Shown here: positions 43,278 through 52,923 of the stretch, piece by piece
How positions within the stretch are numbered: position 1 is the first letter of the stretch
Layout: each line of letters begins with the position of its first letter
Assembly: GCF_014237835.1 (NCBI RefSeq)
Contig: NZ_JACJVI010000011.1
Location: 62,001-126,000, forward strand
DNA from: Rhizobium sp. AQ_MP
Lineage (GTDB): Bacteria; Pseudomonadota; Alphaproteobacteria; Rhizobiales; Rhizobiaceae
Length of the DNA: 64,000 bases
Direction: 5' to 3'
The notes under the pieces: generated by a model
What the model was told of the DNA's origin: nothing
The model's input: the letters and a program-made list of their open reading frames with translations, nothing else
Database searches by the model: none
Position numbers and translations under genes: made by a program

Positions 43278-44123
43278 TCACCGCCCCTTGATCGCCCAGC
43301 GCTCTCGACTGCCAAGCACCGTCACCGCATCTCCGACCCGCACCAGACCTTCGCCGCGCGGCACGGCATTCCAGCCGAAGAGCGGCCCTGGCACCCGCCT
43401 GTCGGCGGACATCCTCAGACGTCCCATGGCCGGCATCGGGTTGGCGCCCTCGCGCGAGCCGGTCTGCTGGTCCTGGGTGGTCATGATGCAGCGTGGGCAG
43501 GGTTTGACGAAATCGAAGCGGATGCCGCCGATCTCGAGACCGGTCCAGGCGTCTTCCGCCCAGGGCTCGTCGCAGTCGAGCACGATGTTCGGACGGAAGC
43601 GATCCATGCCGACAGAGCCTTCGCCATGCCGTCCCATATCCTCGTTCAACGCCCGAAGTGAGCCGCTTGTGGTGACGAGGATCTGGTAGCCATCGGCAAA
43701 GCCCATCGGCGAGCCTTCGCCTGCCCATTCCGGATTGGCGTCGCGGCGGCTTTCAGCATCGATGAAGACCAGTTTCACCGGCCGTCCGAACCACTCCGAC
43801 AGCGCGTCATTGACGCTCTCATGGGCAACAGCGGCGCTGACGATCGAGCGCCAGATCGCCACATCCATGCGCGACTCCGGCTGTGGCGGGGCGACGAGGA
43901 TCTCGCGTCCGTCATCGAGGCTGAGCGTCAGGGAGGTAGCAGCCGGAAGCGCAGTCAGGCGGGCCAGCTCCGGCAGCTCCCGCTGCGTGATGAACTGCCC
44001 GTCGGGATCGACCAGCATCATGCGCCGATCGCCGGAAAGCCCCATGGCATCGATACGGGTTTGCGTCAGGGCAACGCCGCGTGCGCTCTTGAACGGGTAG
44101 ATAAGGAGATCGGTAACCTGCAT
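43278..44123 (-). CDS. MOSC domain protein (YcbX/mARC-like)
   Basis: 281 residues. N-terminal MOSC_N barrel (VTDLLIYPFKSARGVALTQT, GLSGDRRMMLVDPDGQFITQ) and C-terminal MOSC domain with the molybdenum-cofactor Cys in VKPCPRCIMTTQD, plus RFRPNIVLD and GPLFGWNAVP. No fused 2Fe-2S ferredoxin domain, so it is shorter than YcbX and would need an external electron donor. Probable role: reduction of N-hydroxylated bases and similar compounds. It starts 15 bases after the HD-domain gene, so they form one operon. Confidence 0.88.
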   Translation of the reverse strand: MQVTDLLIYPFKSARGVALTQTRIDAMGLSGDRRMMLVDPDGQFITQRELPELARLTALPAATSLTLSLDDGREILVAPPQPESRMDVAIWRSIVSAAVAHESVNDALSEWFGRPVKLVFIDAESRRDANPEWAGEGSPMGFADGYQILVTTSGSLRALNEDMGRHGEGSVGMDRFRPNIVLDCDEPWAEDAWTGLEIGGIRFDFVKPCPRCIMTTQDQQTGSREGANPMPAMGRLRMSADRRVPGPLFGWNAVPRGEGLVRVGDAVTVLGSRERWAIKGR

Positions 44124-44138
44124 GGTGCTTTGCCTTGT

Positions 44139-44822
44139 TCAGATTTCGTCGCGGAAAAGGGTGAGGAAAAGGTTCAGCCGCTCGTGCCGCTCCCGGGCGA
44201 GTTTGGCGCCCGTCGCCGTCTGGAAGCCATCGGAGAGTTTCAGGAGCTTCGCCGGAAAATGGTCGATCGCATAGGACCGGTCGTCGAGCGGCCGATGCTC
44301 GGCGCCGGGGTCGGCGGGGTGGTACAGTCCCGACCCCATGCGCCCGGCGATATAGAAGCAGCGCGCCACGCCGACCATGCCGATCGCATCGAGCCGATCG
44401 GCATCCTGCAACATCTTCGCTTCCAGCGTTTCCGGCGGAATATTGGCGGAAAAGCTGTGGGTGAGGATCGCATGGGCAACGGCCGCAATCTTCTCGTCGG
44501 GCCAGCCGAGCCCCACCAGAATGCCGCTGGCCTTTTCTGCTGCGAGCCGCGAGGCCTGCGAGCGGAGCGGCGAGCTTTTCTCGACCGCGACGCAGTCATG
44601 CAGCAACACGGCCGCCGCGAGGATTTGCGGATCGCCGCCTTCGCCGGCCTGGATCTTCATGGCGTTCTTGAAGACGCGGTGAATATGGGCAAGGTCATGC
44701 GAGCCATCGTCGCCTTCGGTCGCGTGGTCGAGCAGATCGGCGGCGAGCACCTGGTGCGGGGCGAAGTCGGCGGCGGTGAGAAGGGCGGTCAAGGCAGAGT
44801 CCCCATTGCGGTGAGCCCGCAT
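44139..44822 (-). CDS. HD domain phosphohydrolase (YedJ-like)
   Basis: 227 residues. HD-fold residues: H in GSHDLAHIHRV, HD in AAVLLHDCVAV, H in AILTHSFS, and D in MLQDADRLDAIG; all are intact. ARCFYIAGRMGSGLYHP and HFPAKLLKL match the YedJ/uncharacterised metal-dependent phosphohydrolases. Substrate likely a nucleotide or phosphorylated metabolite. Cotranscribed with the MOSC gene. Confidence 0.88.
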   Translation of the reverse strand: MRAHRNGDSALTALLTAADFAPHQVLAADLLDHATEGDDGSHDLAHIHRVFKNAMKIQAGEGGDPQILAAAVLLHDCVAVEKSSPLRSQASRLAAEKASGILVGLGWPDEKIAAVAHAILTHSFSANIPPETLEAKMLQDADRLDAIGMVGVARCFYIAGRMGSGLYHPADPGAEHRPLDDRSYAIDHFPAKLLKLSDGFQTATGAKLARERHERLNLFLTLFRDEI

Positions 44823-44859
44823 CTAGCCTTGCGAGCGCCCTCTGTTCAACCGTCCCCCA

Positions 44860-47625
44860 TCAGATCCCTGTCGGTGCTTCGTCCTCCTCCGAGGCTGGCG
44901 AAGGCACGGACTTGCGGCTCAGGATCTTCTGATAGAAGAGCCCGATGCCGATCAGCACGAAGCCGAGGCCGATGAAGGAGAGGGCCCGCAGCACGCCTTC
45001 GAGATTGGCCATGTCGATCAGGAAGACCTTGGCGACCGTAAGGATGACGATGACCGCAGAGGCAATGCGCAGGCTTCTGGCATCGAAGCGAGATCCGAGC
45101 GCCAGAAGACCGACGCCGATGGCGAGCCAGGCCACCGAATAACTGTAGGTCTCCGCTTGCTCGAAACCCTTCCAAAAGGCGATGAACTCGCCCTGCCAGA
45201 AGCGCCGGACCGAAAACGTCACCCAGGCAAAACCGAGCACCGCCCCTGAAAGCGCGAGCAGCACCACATAGGGCAGGGGCCGCTTGTCACGCGCATGAAA
45301 GGCAAGGCCCGCATAGGCGAGGCCGGGCAGGAGATAACCGATCATGAGCAGGTTGATCAGCGGCCAACTGCCGGTGCTCTCGCCGGTGAAATAGGGATTG
45401 AGCGCCCCGAGATGCAGGCTCACCGTCTGGGCGATGGCGACTCCGCCCGCGACCATCGAGCCATAGCGGAAGACGGGGCTCGGTGACTTCAGGTCGAGCG
45501 TCATCAGGATGCCCGAAAGGCCGGCGACGAGCAGCGTGTAGATCGACTGTTCCCCGAGTGTCGGCGCTGACGAATCGAGCACGCCGCCGTTCATGGCATG
45601 ACGGACCAGGATGGCGATTGCGAGCAGCCCGAGAAGGCTGGCAAGACCCTGCAACGCATTGCGCACCCGGTTGCCCGGCCAGTTGCGCATCTCGTAGGCC
45701 GAGAGAAGGGCAAGAAGCGCCGGGATGCCGTATCCCGGAAGCAGCTGGTTGAGGAAGGGCGTCCGCGAGAGCGCCTCTGCACCGACAAGCGTCGGATCCC
45801 AGCCGATGCGGAAGAGCACGCCGACAAGCGCGGTCACCATGATCCACGGCAGCCCGCTCCAGCCCCGCTTGCGGCTTGCCATGAGATAGGCAAAGCCGAG
45901 CAGCGCCAGCAGGATCGTCGTGACCACGCCGTCGGTCAGCGTATGCAGCGCAAGCGCATAGGCCGCGAAACTGCCTGTCAGCAGTACATCGACACCACGC
46001 CGGAAGGCGGGGAGCGCGCCCTTGCGGTCCAGGAATTCGCAAGCCCCGAGCAGAACAGTCCCGAGCCCGATGCCGAAGATGCCGTGCAGCCAGTCGCGGG
46101 CATAGATCCCGTAGAAAACAAAGCTGATGGTGGCGAGCAGGACAGGCAGACCAGCCGCAATCACGGCCCAGACCGTCGAGAAGAGCGGATCCTCTGCGAA
46201 CCGTCTGCGGATATGCGCAAGGCCGATGAACAGGAAGACGGCGGCGAGGCCGAGCAGCACATACATGGCGGTGACGTCCAGCGCCGGCAGGCTGGTTTTG
46301 ACGATGTCCCACCCGAGCAGCATGGCCTGAGCCTGTCCCACCATGCCGGTTTCCACGATGGCCGCGAGCAAGGCTCCGGCGGCTGAAATGGCAGTTGGCC
46401 AGAAGGCGCCGTGGCGTGCGCTACCCGCGGCGGCAAGCGCTGCGATCAACGCGGCAAGTCCGAAGAGCGGGAAGACGTCGGTTACAACGCGCTCCAGCAT
46501 CACCAGCGCCGGCAAGACAACGGCGAGCGACAGGGTAAGGTCGAGGCCGACAGGACCTGACGACATCCGCCGCCCGAGCGCGTCGAACGACAGGCGCGCT
46601 TCCGGCTCTGCCGGATCCTCGCCGGCACGACCCGGCCAGATCAGCATCCAGGCGGCGACCATGGCAAGAAGAGACAGCGCGATCGGCGTGATCTCGGATG
46701 TGTCGATGAGTGCCACCAGAGCCCAGATGCCGAGAAGGGCCTGTGCGATCGCCGGTACGATCAGCCAGCCCTTAAGGCGCGAGGCAAGCGAGGTCGCGAC
46801 CTGGGCCACCGTAAGATAGATGAACAGCGTCCAGAGGTTCGGCGAGGGCGTCGATATGAGGAGTGGGGTGAGCATGGAGCCGGCCAGCCCAAGCCCAGCC
46901 AGCGCCTGCCCATGCAGGAGCGACAGGCCGAGCACGCCGAACGCCGAGAGTGCCAGCAAAATGAAGGCGAGCGTTGGACCGATGAACTCGTAGATGCCAT
47001 GCGCGGCATAGACAGCGCCGAACAGCGAGACGGCACCTGCAGCCGTCAGGATTCCCGGCACCATGGCATTGGCATAGAGGGCTTCGGCCTTCGGCAGCGC
47101 CCTGCGGCGGATGAGCTCTCCGACCGCGACCAAAACGAGGCCGAAAAGGGCGGCAAGCGTCAGGCGCACACCGGGGCCGAGCAGGCCGCTTTCGATCGAG
47201 TAGCGCACGAGAAACACGCCACCCAACGCCAGGGCCAGGCCACCGGCCCAGACGGCCCAGCGGGCTCCGAGCAGGTTTTCGAGGCTTTCCGTGGGGGCGG
47301 CGGCCGTGGCTTTGCCGCTGGCTCCCGGGTTGAGGGAGGCAGCTTGTTCATCCGCCGGCGCGGTCGCTGCGCTCTGACGTGGCGGTTGGCCGAGCGGGAC
47401 CTCGTCCGAGACCAGTGTCTCTGCGGGCGCTTCCGGAAGAGTGGCCTCAACCGGCTCTTCCGGCGCCACCGGGATGGCAGGGGGCGCCGCCAAGGCGCCG
47501 CTCATCCTGAGCAGCCGCTCTCGAACCTCTCCGAGTTCCTTCTCGAGGCGGTCGATACGCTTGGCCGCACCCCGGTTGATGACAAAGAGAACGCCGATCA
47601 GGATCAGCGGCAACAGTTCGAACAT
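44860..47625 (-). CDS. Large polytopic DUF2339 membrane protein
   Basis: 921 residues with some 25 hydrophobic segments. The start is MFELLPLILIGVLFVINRG, a first anchor, then a coiled-coil stretch (RIDRLEKELGEVRERLLRM) and a Pro/Ala-rich linker to residue 120. The segment ENLLGARWAVWAGGLALALG (about 116-135) marks the DUF2339 core, followed by dense transmembrane helices to the C-terminus. Inner-membrane; function unknown, sometimes suggested to take part in envelope or polysaccharide processes. Confidence 0.88.
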   Translation of the reverse strand: MFELLPLILIGVLFVINRGAAKRIDRLEKELGEVRERLLRMSGALAAPPAIPVAPEEPVEATLPEAPAETLVSDEVPLGQPPRQSAATAPADEQAASLNPGASGKATAAAPTESLENLLGARWAVWAGGLALALGGVFLVRYSIESGLLGPGVRLTLAALFGLVLVAVGELIRRRALPKAEALYANAMVPGILTAAGAVSLFGAVYAAHGIYEFIGPTLAFILLALSAFGVLGLSLLHGQALAGLGLAGSMLTPLLISTPSPNLWTLFIYLTVAQVATSLASRLKGWLIVPAIAQALLGIWALVALIDTSEITPIALSLLAMVAAWMLIWPGRAGEDPAEPEARLSFDALGRRMSSGPVGLDLTLSLAVVLPALVMLERVVTDVFPLFGLAALIAALAAAGSARHGAFWPTAISAAGALLAAIVETGMVGQAQAMLLGWDIVKTSLPALDVTAMYVLLGLAAVFLFIGLAHIRRRFAEDPLFSTVWAVIAAGLPVLLATISFVFYGIYARDWLHGIFGIGLGTVLLGACEFLDRKGALPAFRRGVDVLLTGSFAAYALALHTLTDGVVTTILLALLGFAYLMASRKRGWSGLPWIMVTALVGVLFRIGWDPTLVGAEALSRTPFLNQLLPGYGIPALLALLSAYEMRNWPGNRVRNALQGLASLLGLLAIAILVRHAMNGGVLDSSAPTLGEQSIYTLLVAGLSGILMTLDLKSPSPVFRYGSMVAGGVAIAQTVSLHLGALNPYFTGESTGSWPLINLLMIGYLLPGLAYAGLAFHARDKRPLPYVVLLALSGAVLGFAWVTFSVRRFWQGEFIAFWKGFEQAETYSYSVAWLAIGVGLLALGSRFDARSLRIASAVIVILTVAKVFLIDMANLEGVLRALSFIGLGFVLIGIGLFYQKILSRKSVPSPASEEDEAPTGI

Positions 47626-47817
47626 TGGGCCTCGCAGAGCCTTGCCTCAAGGAGCAGCCAAACTAACGTTTTTCCCGGTGAGGGAAAGCGCTGTGCATCA
47701 CGCGGCGGTTATGGTGGACCTCGAGGCGTGAAGACGAGCCCAAAACCTCGCTTGCAATCCCACCCGAAACTTTCTACATCGGCACTACCGGCGATCGCCG
47801 GTTTTCTTTGGCACTTA

Positions 47818-47838
47818 TTATGCTCAGTTTGAGCATAA
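47818..47838. promoter_or_regulatory. Inverted repeat upstream of nadA, probable NadQ operator
   Basis: TTATGCTCA (47818-47826), GTT, TGAGCATAA (47830-47838): perfect 9-bp arms, ending 18 bases before the nadA start. A NAD-pathway repressor is expected to bind here; a NadQ-like gene lies at 53874-54854. Inference from symmetry, position and the nearby regulator. Confidence 0.75.
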
Positions 47839-47856
47839 ATAATGGAGGAGATGGCC

Positions 47857-48927
47857 ATGGAAGCGCAGACCCTGCCGCAAACCAGTACCGGATTTCGCAC
47901 CGCAGCCGAGCGCTTCGGCGTCTGGGAACGGCCAGATCTGACCTACACGCCTGCCGTGGCCAAGGAGACGGAGCACCTCTATGGGCGTGTCCGCGATTTC
48001 ATCCCGGCGATCGAGTGGCCGGTTTTCGCCCCCTATATCCATGCCATCAACCGGCTGAAAAAGGAGCGCGGCGCAGTCATCCTCGCGCACAACTACCAGA
48101 CGCCGGAGATCTTCCACTGCGTCGCCGACATCAAGGGTGATTCACTACAGCTCGCTCGCGATGCGGTCAGCGTCGATGCCGAGATCATCGTCCAGTGCGG
48201 TGTGCATTTCATGGCCGAGACCTCGAAGCTGCTCAATCCGGACAAGACGGTGCTGATCCCAGATGGCCGCGCCGGCTGCTCGCTGTCGGAATCCATCACC
48301 GGTGCCGATGTCCGCCTGCTGCGAGAGCGTTATCCCGGCGTGCCCGTCGTCACCTATGTCAACACCTCGGCCGACGTGAAGGCGGAGACCGACATCTGCT
48401 GCACCTCGGCCAATGCCGTCGACGTGGTCAACAGCTTCGACAGCGATACGGTGCTCTGCATCCCCGACGAGTATCTGGCGATGAACGTCGCCAACCAGAC
48501 GACAAAGAAGATCCTCACCTGGAAGGGGCATTGCGAGGTGCATGAGCGCTTCACCGCGGACGAACTGCTCGAATACAAGAAGGCCGATCCGCGCATCGAG
48601 ATCGTCGCCCATCCGGAATGCCATCCGAGCGTGCTCGCCGTGTCGGACTATGCCGGCTCGACCAAGGGCATGATCGACTACGTCAAGACCAAGCGCCCAG
48701 CCCGTGTCCTCCTGGTCACCGAATGCTCGATGGCCTCCAACATCCAGGCGGAAGTTCGCGACGTCGATTTCGTCAAACCCTGCAATCTCTGTCCGCACAT
48801 GAAGCGCATCACCCTGCCGAAGATCCTCGACAGCCTGCTGTTCATGGCGGAGGAAGTGACGGTCGATCCGGCTATTGCGGGCCGCGCAAGGATTGCGGTG
48901 GAGCGGATGATCAATCTGAAGAATTGA
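47857..48927 (+). CDS. nadA: Quinolinate synthase A
   Basis: 356 residues from ATG 47857, which has GGAGGAG six bases upstream; ATGs at 47842 and 47851 overlap that site. It condenses iminoaspartate with dihydroxyacetone phosphate to quinolinate on a 4Fe-4S cluster. The three cluster Cys are visible: [19 protein letters not shown], and KPCNLCPHM. Other family text: [28 protein letters not shown]. It is first gene of nadA-nadB-nadC, but an unrelated gene now separates it from nadB. Confidence 0.97.
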   Translation: MEAQTLPQTSTGFRTAAERFGVWERPDLTYTPAVAKETEHLYGRVRDFIPAIEWPVFAPYIHAINRLKKERGAVILAHNYQTPEIFHCVADIKGDSLQLARDAVSVDAEIIVQCGVHFMAETSKLLNPDKTVLIPDGRAGCSLSESITGADVRLLRERYPGVPVVTYVNTSADVKAETDICCTSANAVDVVNSFDSDTVLCIPDEYLAMNVANQTTKKILTWKGHCEVHERFTADELLEYKKADPRIEIVAHPECHPSVLAVSDYAGSTKGMIDYVKTKRPARVLLVTECSMASNIQAEVRDVDFVKPCNLCPHMKRITLPKILDSLLFMAEEVTVDPAIAGRARIAVERMINLKN

Positions 48928-49138
48928 AGTTTGGCGAGCTTTGTTGTCTCATGGGAATACAAAATGTTTCGAAGGGTGTCTGCTATGAATGGTCCTCTGC
49001 CACCACTTCTGTAACCGACGGTCCAGTATCGGATGTCCTGGGGCCTCGCCGCTCCGGCTCTCATTGTGGGCTCCCTCGATCATTGCGTCTCAGCGGTGCC
49101 TCTCTCATTTCGAAGTTCTTCGCGACTCGGAGGCATTG

Positions 49139-49828
49139 ATGGTTGGGCTTCCATATCCGGAAAAAAACGCTAGGAGCATAGCTACCCTATCAGGCGTCGT
49201 GGTTGGCGAGCTCTTGCCGGGAGGCGGCTTGTTCAAGGAGCTCGTTCAAGCGCATTTGGCAAAGCGACTAGAGCAGTACCGAGCAGTCTTGATCAAGGAA
49301 ATTGAGGCCCATGGTATAAGCGCGATCGAAAGCCTGACAGACGGACAACTTGAGTTCATTGTTCCTGCCTCATATCGCTTTTTCGAACAAGTTCGGCTGG
49401 GCGAGTATCAACATAACCTAAAGACACTGGCAAGATTTATCGCATCTGGACTCAGTTCGGATCCATTCCTCGACACCGGTGATGTAGGCAGGCTATGTCG
49501 AAAGCTTGAGTACCTTTCCGCTTTCGAGCTGAAGGTTTTGGCTGCATGCCTCGGTTTCGCCGAGCGTTTAAAAAAAAATGAGGGCTCAGGCACCCCAGAG
49601 GGGCTTATCTCCGGCAAGGGCCTTGCAGGCAACTTTCCTGAAACATTGGCGGATGAAGAGCTTAAAATACGGGGAGCTCTTGCCGTCTTGAGCGGCAGAG
49701 GCCTCCTATTTCCAAGCGGTGCCGTTCGCCTTGGTAAGTCACAAGAGACTTATTTCCTAACTCCTTATGCGATTTCTCTAAGGGGCATCATTGATGCCGC
49801 CGAGGTAGTTGATGCCAACCAATCTTGA
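49139..49828 (+). CDS. Unrecognised accessory protein inserted between nadA and nadB
   Basis: 229 residues from ATG 49139 with GGAGG five bases upstream. Clearly lower GC and more A/T-ending codons than nadA or nadB, with a run of nine A at 49570-49578. N-terminal part has a Gly/Leu-rich segment ([20 protein letters not shown]) then charged helices ([16 protein letters not shown]), a central helical domain ([13 protein letters not shown]) and a C-terminus that could be a winged helix ([20 protein letters not shown]). No signal peptide. It recalls scattered accessory proteins of unknown role; I cannot name it. Its end overlaps the proposed nadB start by 17 bp. Confidence 0.75.
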   Translation: MVGLPYPEKNARSIATLSGVVVGELLPGGGLFKELVQAHLAKRLEQYRAVLIKEIEAHGISAIESLTDGQLEFIVPASYRFFEQVRLGEYQHNLKTLARFIASGLSSDPFLDTGDVGRLCRKLEYLSAFELKVLAACLGFAERLKKNEGSGTPEGLISGKGLAGNFPETLADEELKIRGALAVLSGRGLLFPSGAVRLGKSQETYFLTPYAISLRGIIDAAEVVDANQS

Positions 49829-51404
49829 ATCCATGCGCCCGCAATCCTGGCAGGGCATCGACGATATCGTCATTGTCGGTGGCGGCCTGGCCGGCCTGTT
49901 CTGTGCCCTGAAGCTGGCCCCACGTCCCGTCACGGTACTGGCCGCCGCCCCGATCGGGCAGGGCGCGTCCTCGGCCTGGGCGCAGGGCGGCATTGCTGCC
50001 GCCATGAGCCCCGGCGACAGCTTCGACAAACATCTGGCGGACACAGTTGTTGCCGGTGCCGGACTGGTCGAGGAGAAGATGGCGCGTCTGATGATTTCGG
50101 AAGGGCCGGACCGCGTGCATGACCTCCTCGCCTATGGCGTGCCCTTCGATCGTGATCTGGAGGGGCATCTCCTCCTCTCGCGCGAGGCGGCCCATTCCGA
50201 ACGACGCATCGTCCGCGTGGCCGGCGATCGGGCCGGTGGCGCGATCATGGAGGCGCTGATCTCCGCCGTTCGCCGCACACCATCGATCCGCGTGATGGAA
50301 GGTTATGTCGTCGAGGAACTGATCGCCGAAGGCCGTTTTGTCTCCGGCGTCATCGCAAGGCCCGATGCCGGCCAGTCGAAGACCCGCGTTGCCTTTCCGG
50401 CCCGCGCCGTCGTGCTCTGCTCCGGTGGCGTCGGCCATCTCTACGAGGTGACGACGAACCCGGCCGAAGCGCGCGGAACCGGTGTCGGCATGGCGGCAAA
50501 GGCTGGCGCCATGATCGCCGATCCGGAATTCGTCCAGTTTCACCCGACCGCGATTGACATCGGCCAGGATCCGGCACCGCTCGCGACCGAGGCTCTGCGC
50601 GGCGATGGTGCTGTGTTGGTAAACACGGCCGGCCACCGTTTCATGACCGATCTGCATGCGGACGCGGAGCTCGCACCCCGAGACATTGTCGCGCGTGGCG
50701 TCTTTGCCGAAGTCGCCGCCGGCCGCGGCGCCTTCCTTGATTGCACCAGGGCGATCGGCAAGGATTTTTCGAAACGCTTTCCGACGGTTTACGCCTCCTG
50801 CATTGCGGCAGGCATCGATCCTGTCAGCCAGCCCATTCCCGTCGTCCCGGCGGTACATTATCACATGGGCGGTGTGCTCGTGGACGCAGATGGCCGCACA
50901 TCGCTGGATGGCCTGTGGGCCGCCGGCGAAGTGACCTCCAGCGGCGTGCATGGCGCCAATCGGCTGGCCTCCAATTCGCTTCTCGAAGCCGTCGTCTTCG
51001 CCGGGCGCATCGCCGAATCGATCAAGGGCATGCTGCCGGAATCGGCCCTTTACGAGTGGCCGAAAGCGGCAGGCGAGAACGACGATCTCGTGACTGTCGA
51101 GGACAGCCCTGAGCTCAAGGTGCTGCGCGGCTTGATGAGCCGCCATGCGGGCGTCATCCGAGAAGAGGCGGGGCTCAAACTCCTGATCCGCGAACTGGTT
51201 GGGCTGGAGCGCAAACGTCCGCGCGTGCGCTTCTCCAACATCGTCTCGACCGCCAAGCTGATTGCCGTCGGCGCTTATCTGCGGACCGAAAGCCGTGGTG
51301 CCCACATGCGGGCCGATCATCCGGCCCCGCAGGAGGAACAGCGCCACCGCACCTATCTGACGCTCAAGGATGCCAACCGCATTGCCGCCGAACTGGCCGG
51401 CTGA
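49812..51404 (+). CDS. nadB: L-aspartate oxidase
   Basis: 530 residues if started at ATG 49812 (GAGG six bases upstream, inside the preceding gene); ATG 49833 would give 523. It oxidises aspartate to iminoaspartate with FAD, feeding NadA. FAD motif [19 protein letters not shown], the loop [25 protein letters not shown], and [20 protein letters not shown] with the catalytic region; C-terminal helical domain with [10 protein letters not shown]. The start may have been altered by the insertion of the gene upstream. nadC follows 13 bases on. Confidence 0.95.
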   Translation: MPTNLESMRPQSWQGIDDIVIVGGGLAGLFCALKLAPRPVTVLAAAPIGQGASSAWAQGGIAAAMSPGDSFDKHLADTVVAGAGLVEEKMARLMISEGPDRVHDLLAYGVPFDRDLEGHLLLSREAAHSERRIVRVAGDRAGGAIMEALISAVRRTPSIRVMEGYVVEELIAEGRFVSGVIARPDAGQSKTRVAFPARAVVLCSGGVGHLYEVTTNPAEARGTGVGMAAKAGAMIADPEFVQFHPTAIDIGQDPAPLATEALRGDGAVLVNTAGHRFMTDLHADAELAPRDIVARGVFAEVAAGRGAFLDCTRAIGKDFSKRFPTVYASCIAAGIDPVSQPIPVVPAVHYHMGGVLVDADGRTSLDGLWAAGEVTSSGVHGANRLASNSLLEAVVFAGRIAESIKGMLPESALYEWPKAAGENDDLVTVEDSPELKVLRGLMSRHAGVIREEAGLKLLIRELVGLERKRPRVRFSNIVSTAKLIAVGAYLRTESRGAHMRADHPAPQEEQRHRTYLTLKDANRIAAELAG

Positions 51405-51417
51405 GGAGGAGACGCCG

Positions 51418-52323
51418 ATGACCCCGAGCCTTCGCCCGCAACTCTCGCCGCTGATGATCGAGGACCTCGTTCGCAACGCCCTGCTCGAAGATCTCGGCCG
51501 CGCCGGCGACATCACGACCTATGCAACGATCGGCCCGGAAAAGACGGCGACCGCCGCACTCAATAGCCGCGAGACCGGCGTGGTGGCGGGGCTTCCTTTG
51601 GCAGAAGCCGCCTTTCGCCTGATCGATCCGTCCATGCGGTTTGAGGCGCTGGTTGCGGATGGTGATACCGTGGCGCCTGGCCAGGCCATTGCCCGCGTTT
51701 CCGGCAACGCCCGTTCGGTGCTGTCGGCCGAGCGTGTAGCGCTGAATTTCCTGATGCACCTCTCCGGCGTCGCCAGCTATGCGGCTCGTTTCGCCGGCGA
51801 AATCGCCCATACCAAGGCGCGTGTGACCTGCACCCGCAAGACCTTGCCGGGCCTGAGAGCCGTCGAGAAATACGCCGTGCGGCTGGGCGGCGGGTCGAAC
51901 CACCGCTTTGGCCTCGATGACGCGATCCTCATCAAGGACAACCATATCGCCGTCGCCGGGGGCGTTGCCTCCGCAATCGAAGCCGCTCGCGCCTATGCCG
52001 GCCACCTCGTCAAGATCGAGGTGGAGGTCGACGGCCTCGACCAGATGCGCGAGGCACTGACGGCACGACCGGATGTCATCCTGCTCGACAACATGGGGCC
52101 TGACCGACTGCGGGAAGCAGTTGCGATCAATCGAGAGCATCATGGCCTGACCATGGCCAATTACGCTGACGACGTCCGGCGTGTCGTGCTTGAAGCTTCG
52201 GGCAACGTCAATCTGCAGACGATCCGGGCGATCGCCGAAACAGGTATCGACTATGTCTCGACCTCGAAGATCACCATGGCAGCCCCGACGCTCGACATCG
52301 GTCTCGATATCGGGATCAGCTGA
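51418..52323 (+). CDS. nadC: Nicotinate-nucleotide pyrophosphorylase (quinolinate phosphoribosyltransferase)
   Basis: 301 residues from ATG 51418 with GAGGAGGAG upstream. It turns quinolinate and PRPP into nicotinate mononucleotide plus CO2. Active-site residues: SAERVALNFLMHLSG, TCTRKTLPGLR (R and K), ILIKDNHIA (K and H), VEVDGLDQM, ILLDNMGP. Last gene of the nad operon; no clear terminator seen after it. Confidence 0.96.
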   Translation: MTPSLRPQLSPLMIEDLVRNALLEDLGRAGDITTYATIGPEKTATAALNSRETGVVAGLPLAEAAFRLIDPSMRFEALVADGDTVAPGQAIARVSGNARSVLSAERVALNFLMHLSGVASYAARFAGEIAHTKARVTCTRKTLPGLRAVEKYAVRLGGGSNHRFGLDDAILIKDNHIAVAGGVASAIEAARAYAGHLVKIEVEVDGLDQMREALTARPDVILLDNMGPDRLREAVAINREHHGLTMANYADDVRRVVLEASGNVNLQTIRAIAETGIDYVSTSKITMAAPTLDIGLDIGIS

Positions 52324-52499
52324 TCTTCACGACAAACTTTGCATCCATTTTTGCACTGCAGCAGGCGACGGGGTGTGCCACCTGTGAAAATGGCATAAGC
52401 GACAAGGTCTTGCTGTATATCAGCAATTGCTTCGCTAGTTCTCACCCGTAATTCCTGGTTTTTGACCGTCCAGAACGAATCCCCTAGCCCTGACTATGC

Positions 52500-52871
52500 A
52501 TGCAATTTGTATTGCAGGCTGGGTCAGCAGACAGGATGTTTGTGTATGGGGCGGGCATGACGACCACATTTCTGGAGCCGGACAGCGTTGTCGAGGACAG
52601 CCTCTGTCGAAACAGTGCAACGGGTGAAGCCGCTGCAGTGGCGACCTTGGACCGTGATCAAGAATGTCGGTCGACTTTGAACAGCGTCGCTCCTGATGGT
52701 GACCGGGTCACGCAAGAACAGCCGAACCGGCCGGACGCAGTCGTGGAGCCGGACGCCAATTCTGGCATGACGGAAGAGGATACGGTGAGTGTCCTGGAGG
52801 TGCTTGCCGAAATGCAGCGCATCATCGACAGGCATCTTGAAAGGACCGCGCGCCAGCAGGACAAAAGCTGA
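52500..52871 (+). CDS. Possible small acidic protein, start uncertain
   Basis: Up to 123 residues; in-frame ATGs at 52500, 52536 and 52557, none with a good ribosome site. Coding-like third-position use is only moderate. The C-terminal 30 residues would form an amphipathic helix (VSVLEVLAEMQRIIDRHLER). No family recognised. It occupies the 600-bp gap between nadC and the MscS gene, which otherwise contains an inverted repeat at 52501-52516 (TGCAAT-TTGT-ATTGCA). Confidence 0.38.
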   Translation: MQFVLQAGSADRMFVYGAGMTTTFLEPDSVVEDSLCRNSATGEAAAVATLDRDQECRSTLNSVAPDGDRVTQEQPNRPDAVVEPDANSGMTEEDTVSVLEVLAEMQRIIDRHLERTARQQDKS

Positions 52872-52923
52872 CCTGCTGCGTCGCGCTTCAAACCTGGGCA
52901 GTGACTGTGGCGGCAGTTGCGGC

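Noticed and set aside
43204..43728. Minus-strand 174-codon frame ending in the repeat tail
   Set aside because: Out-of-frame shadow of the MOSC gene that happens to run into repeat copy E.
48989..49138. Longer start for the inserted 229-residue gene
   Set aside because: The extra 50 codons have no ribosome site, while ATG 49139 has GGAGG at proper spacing.
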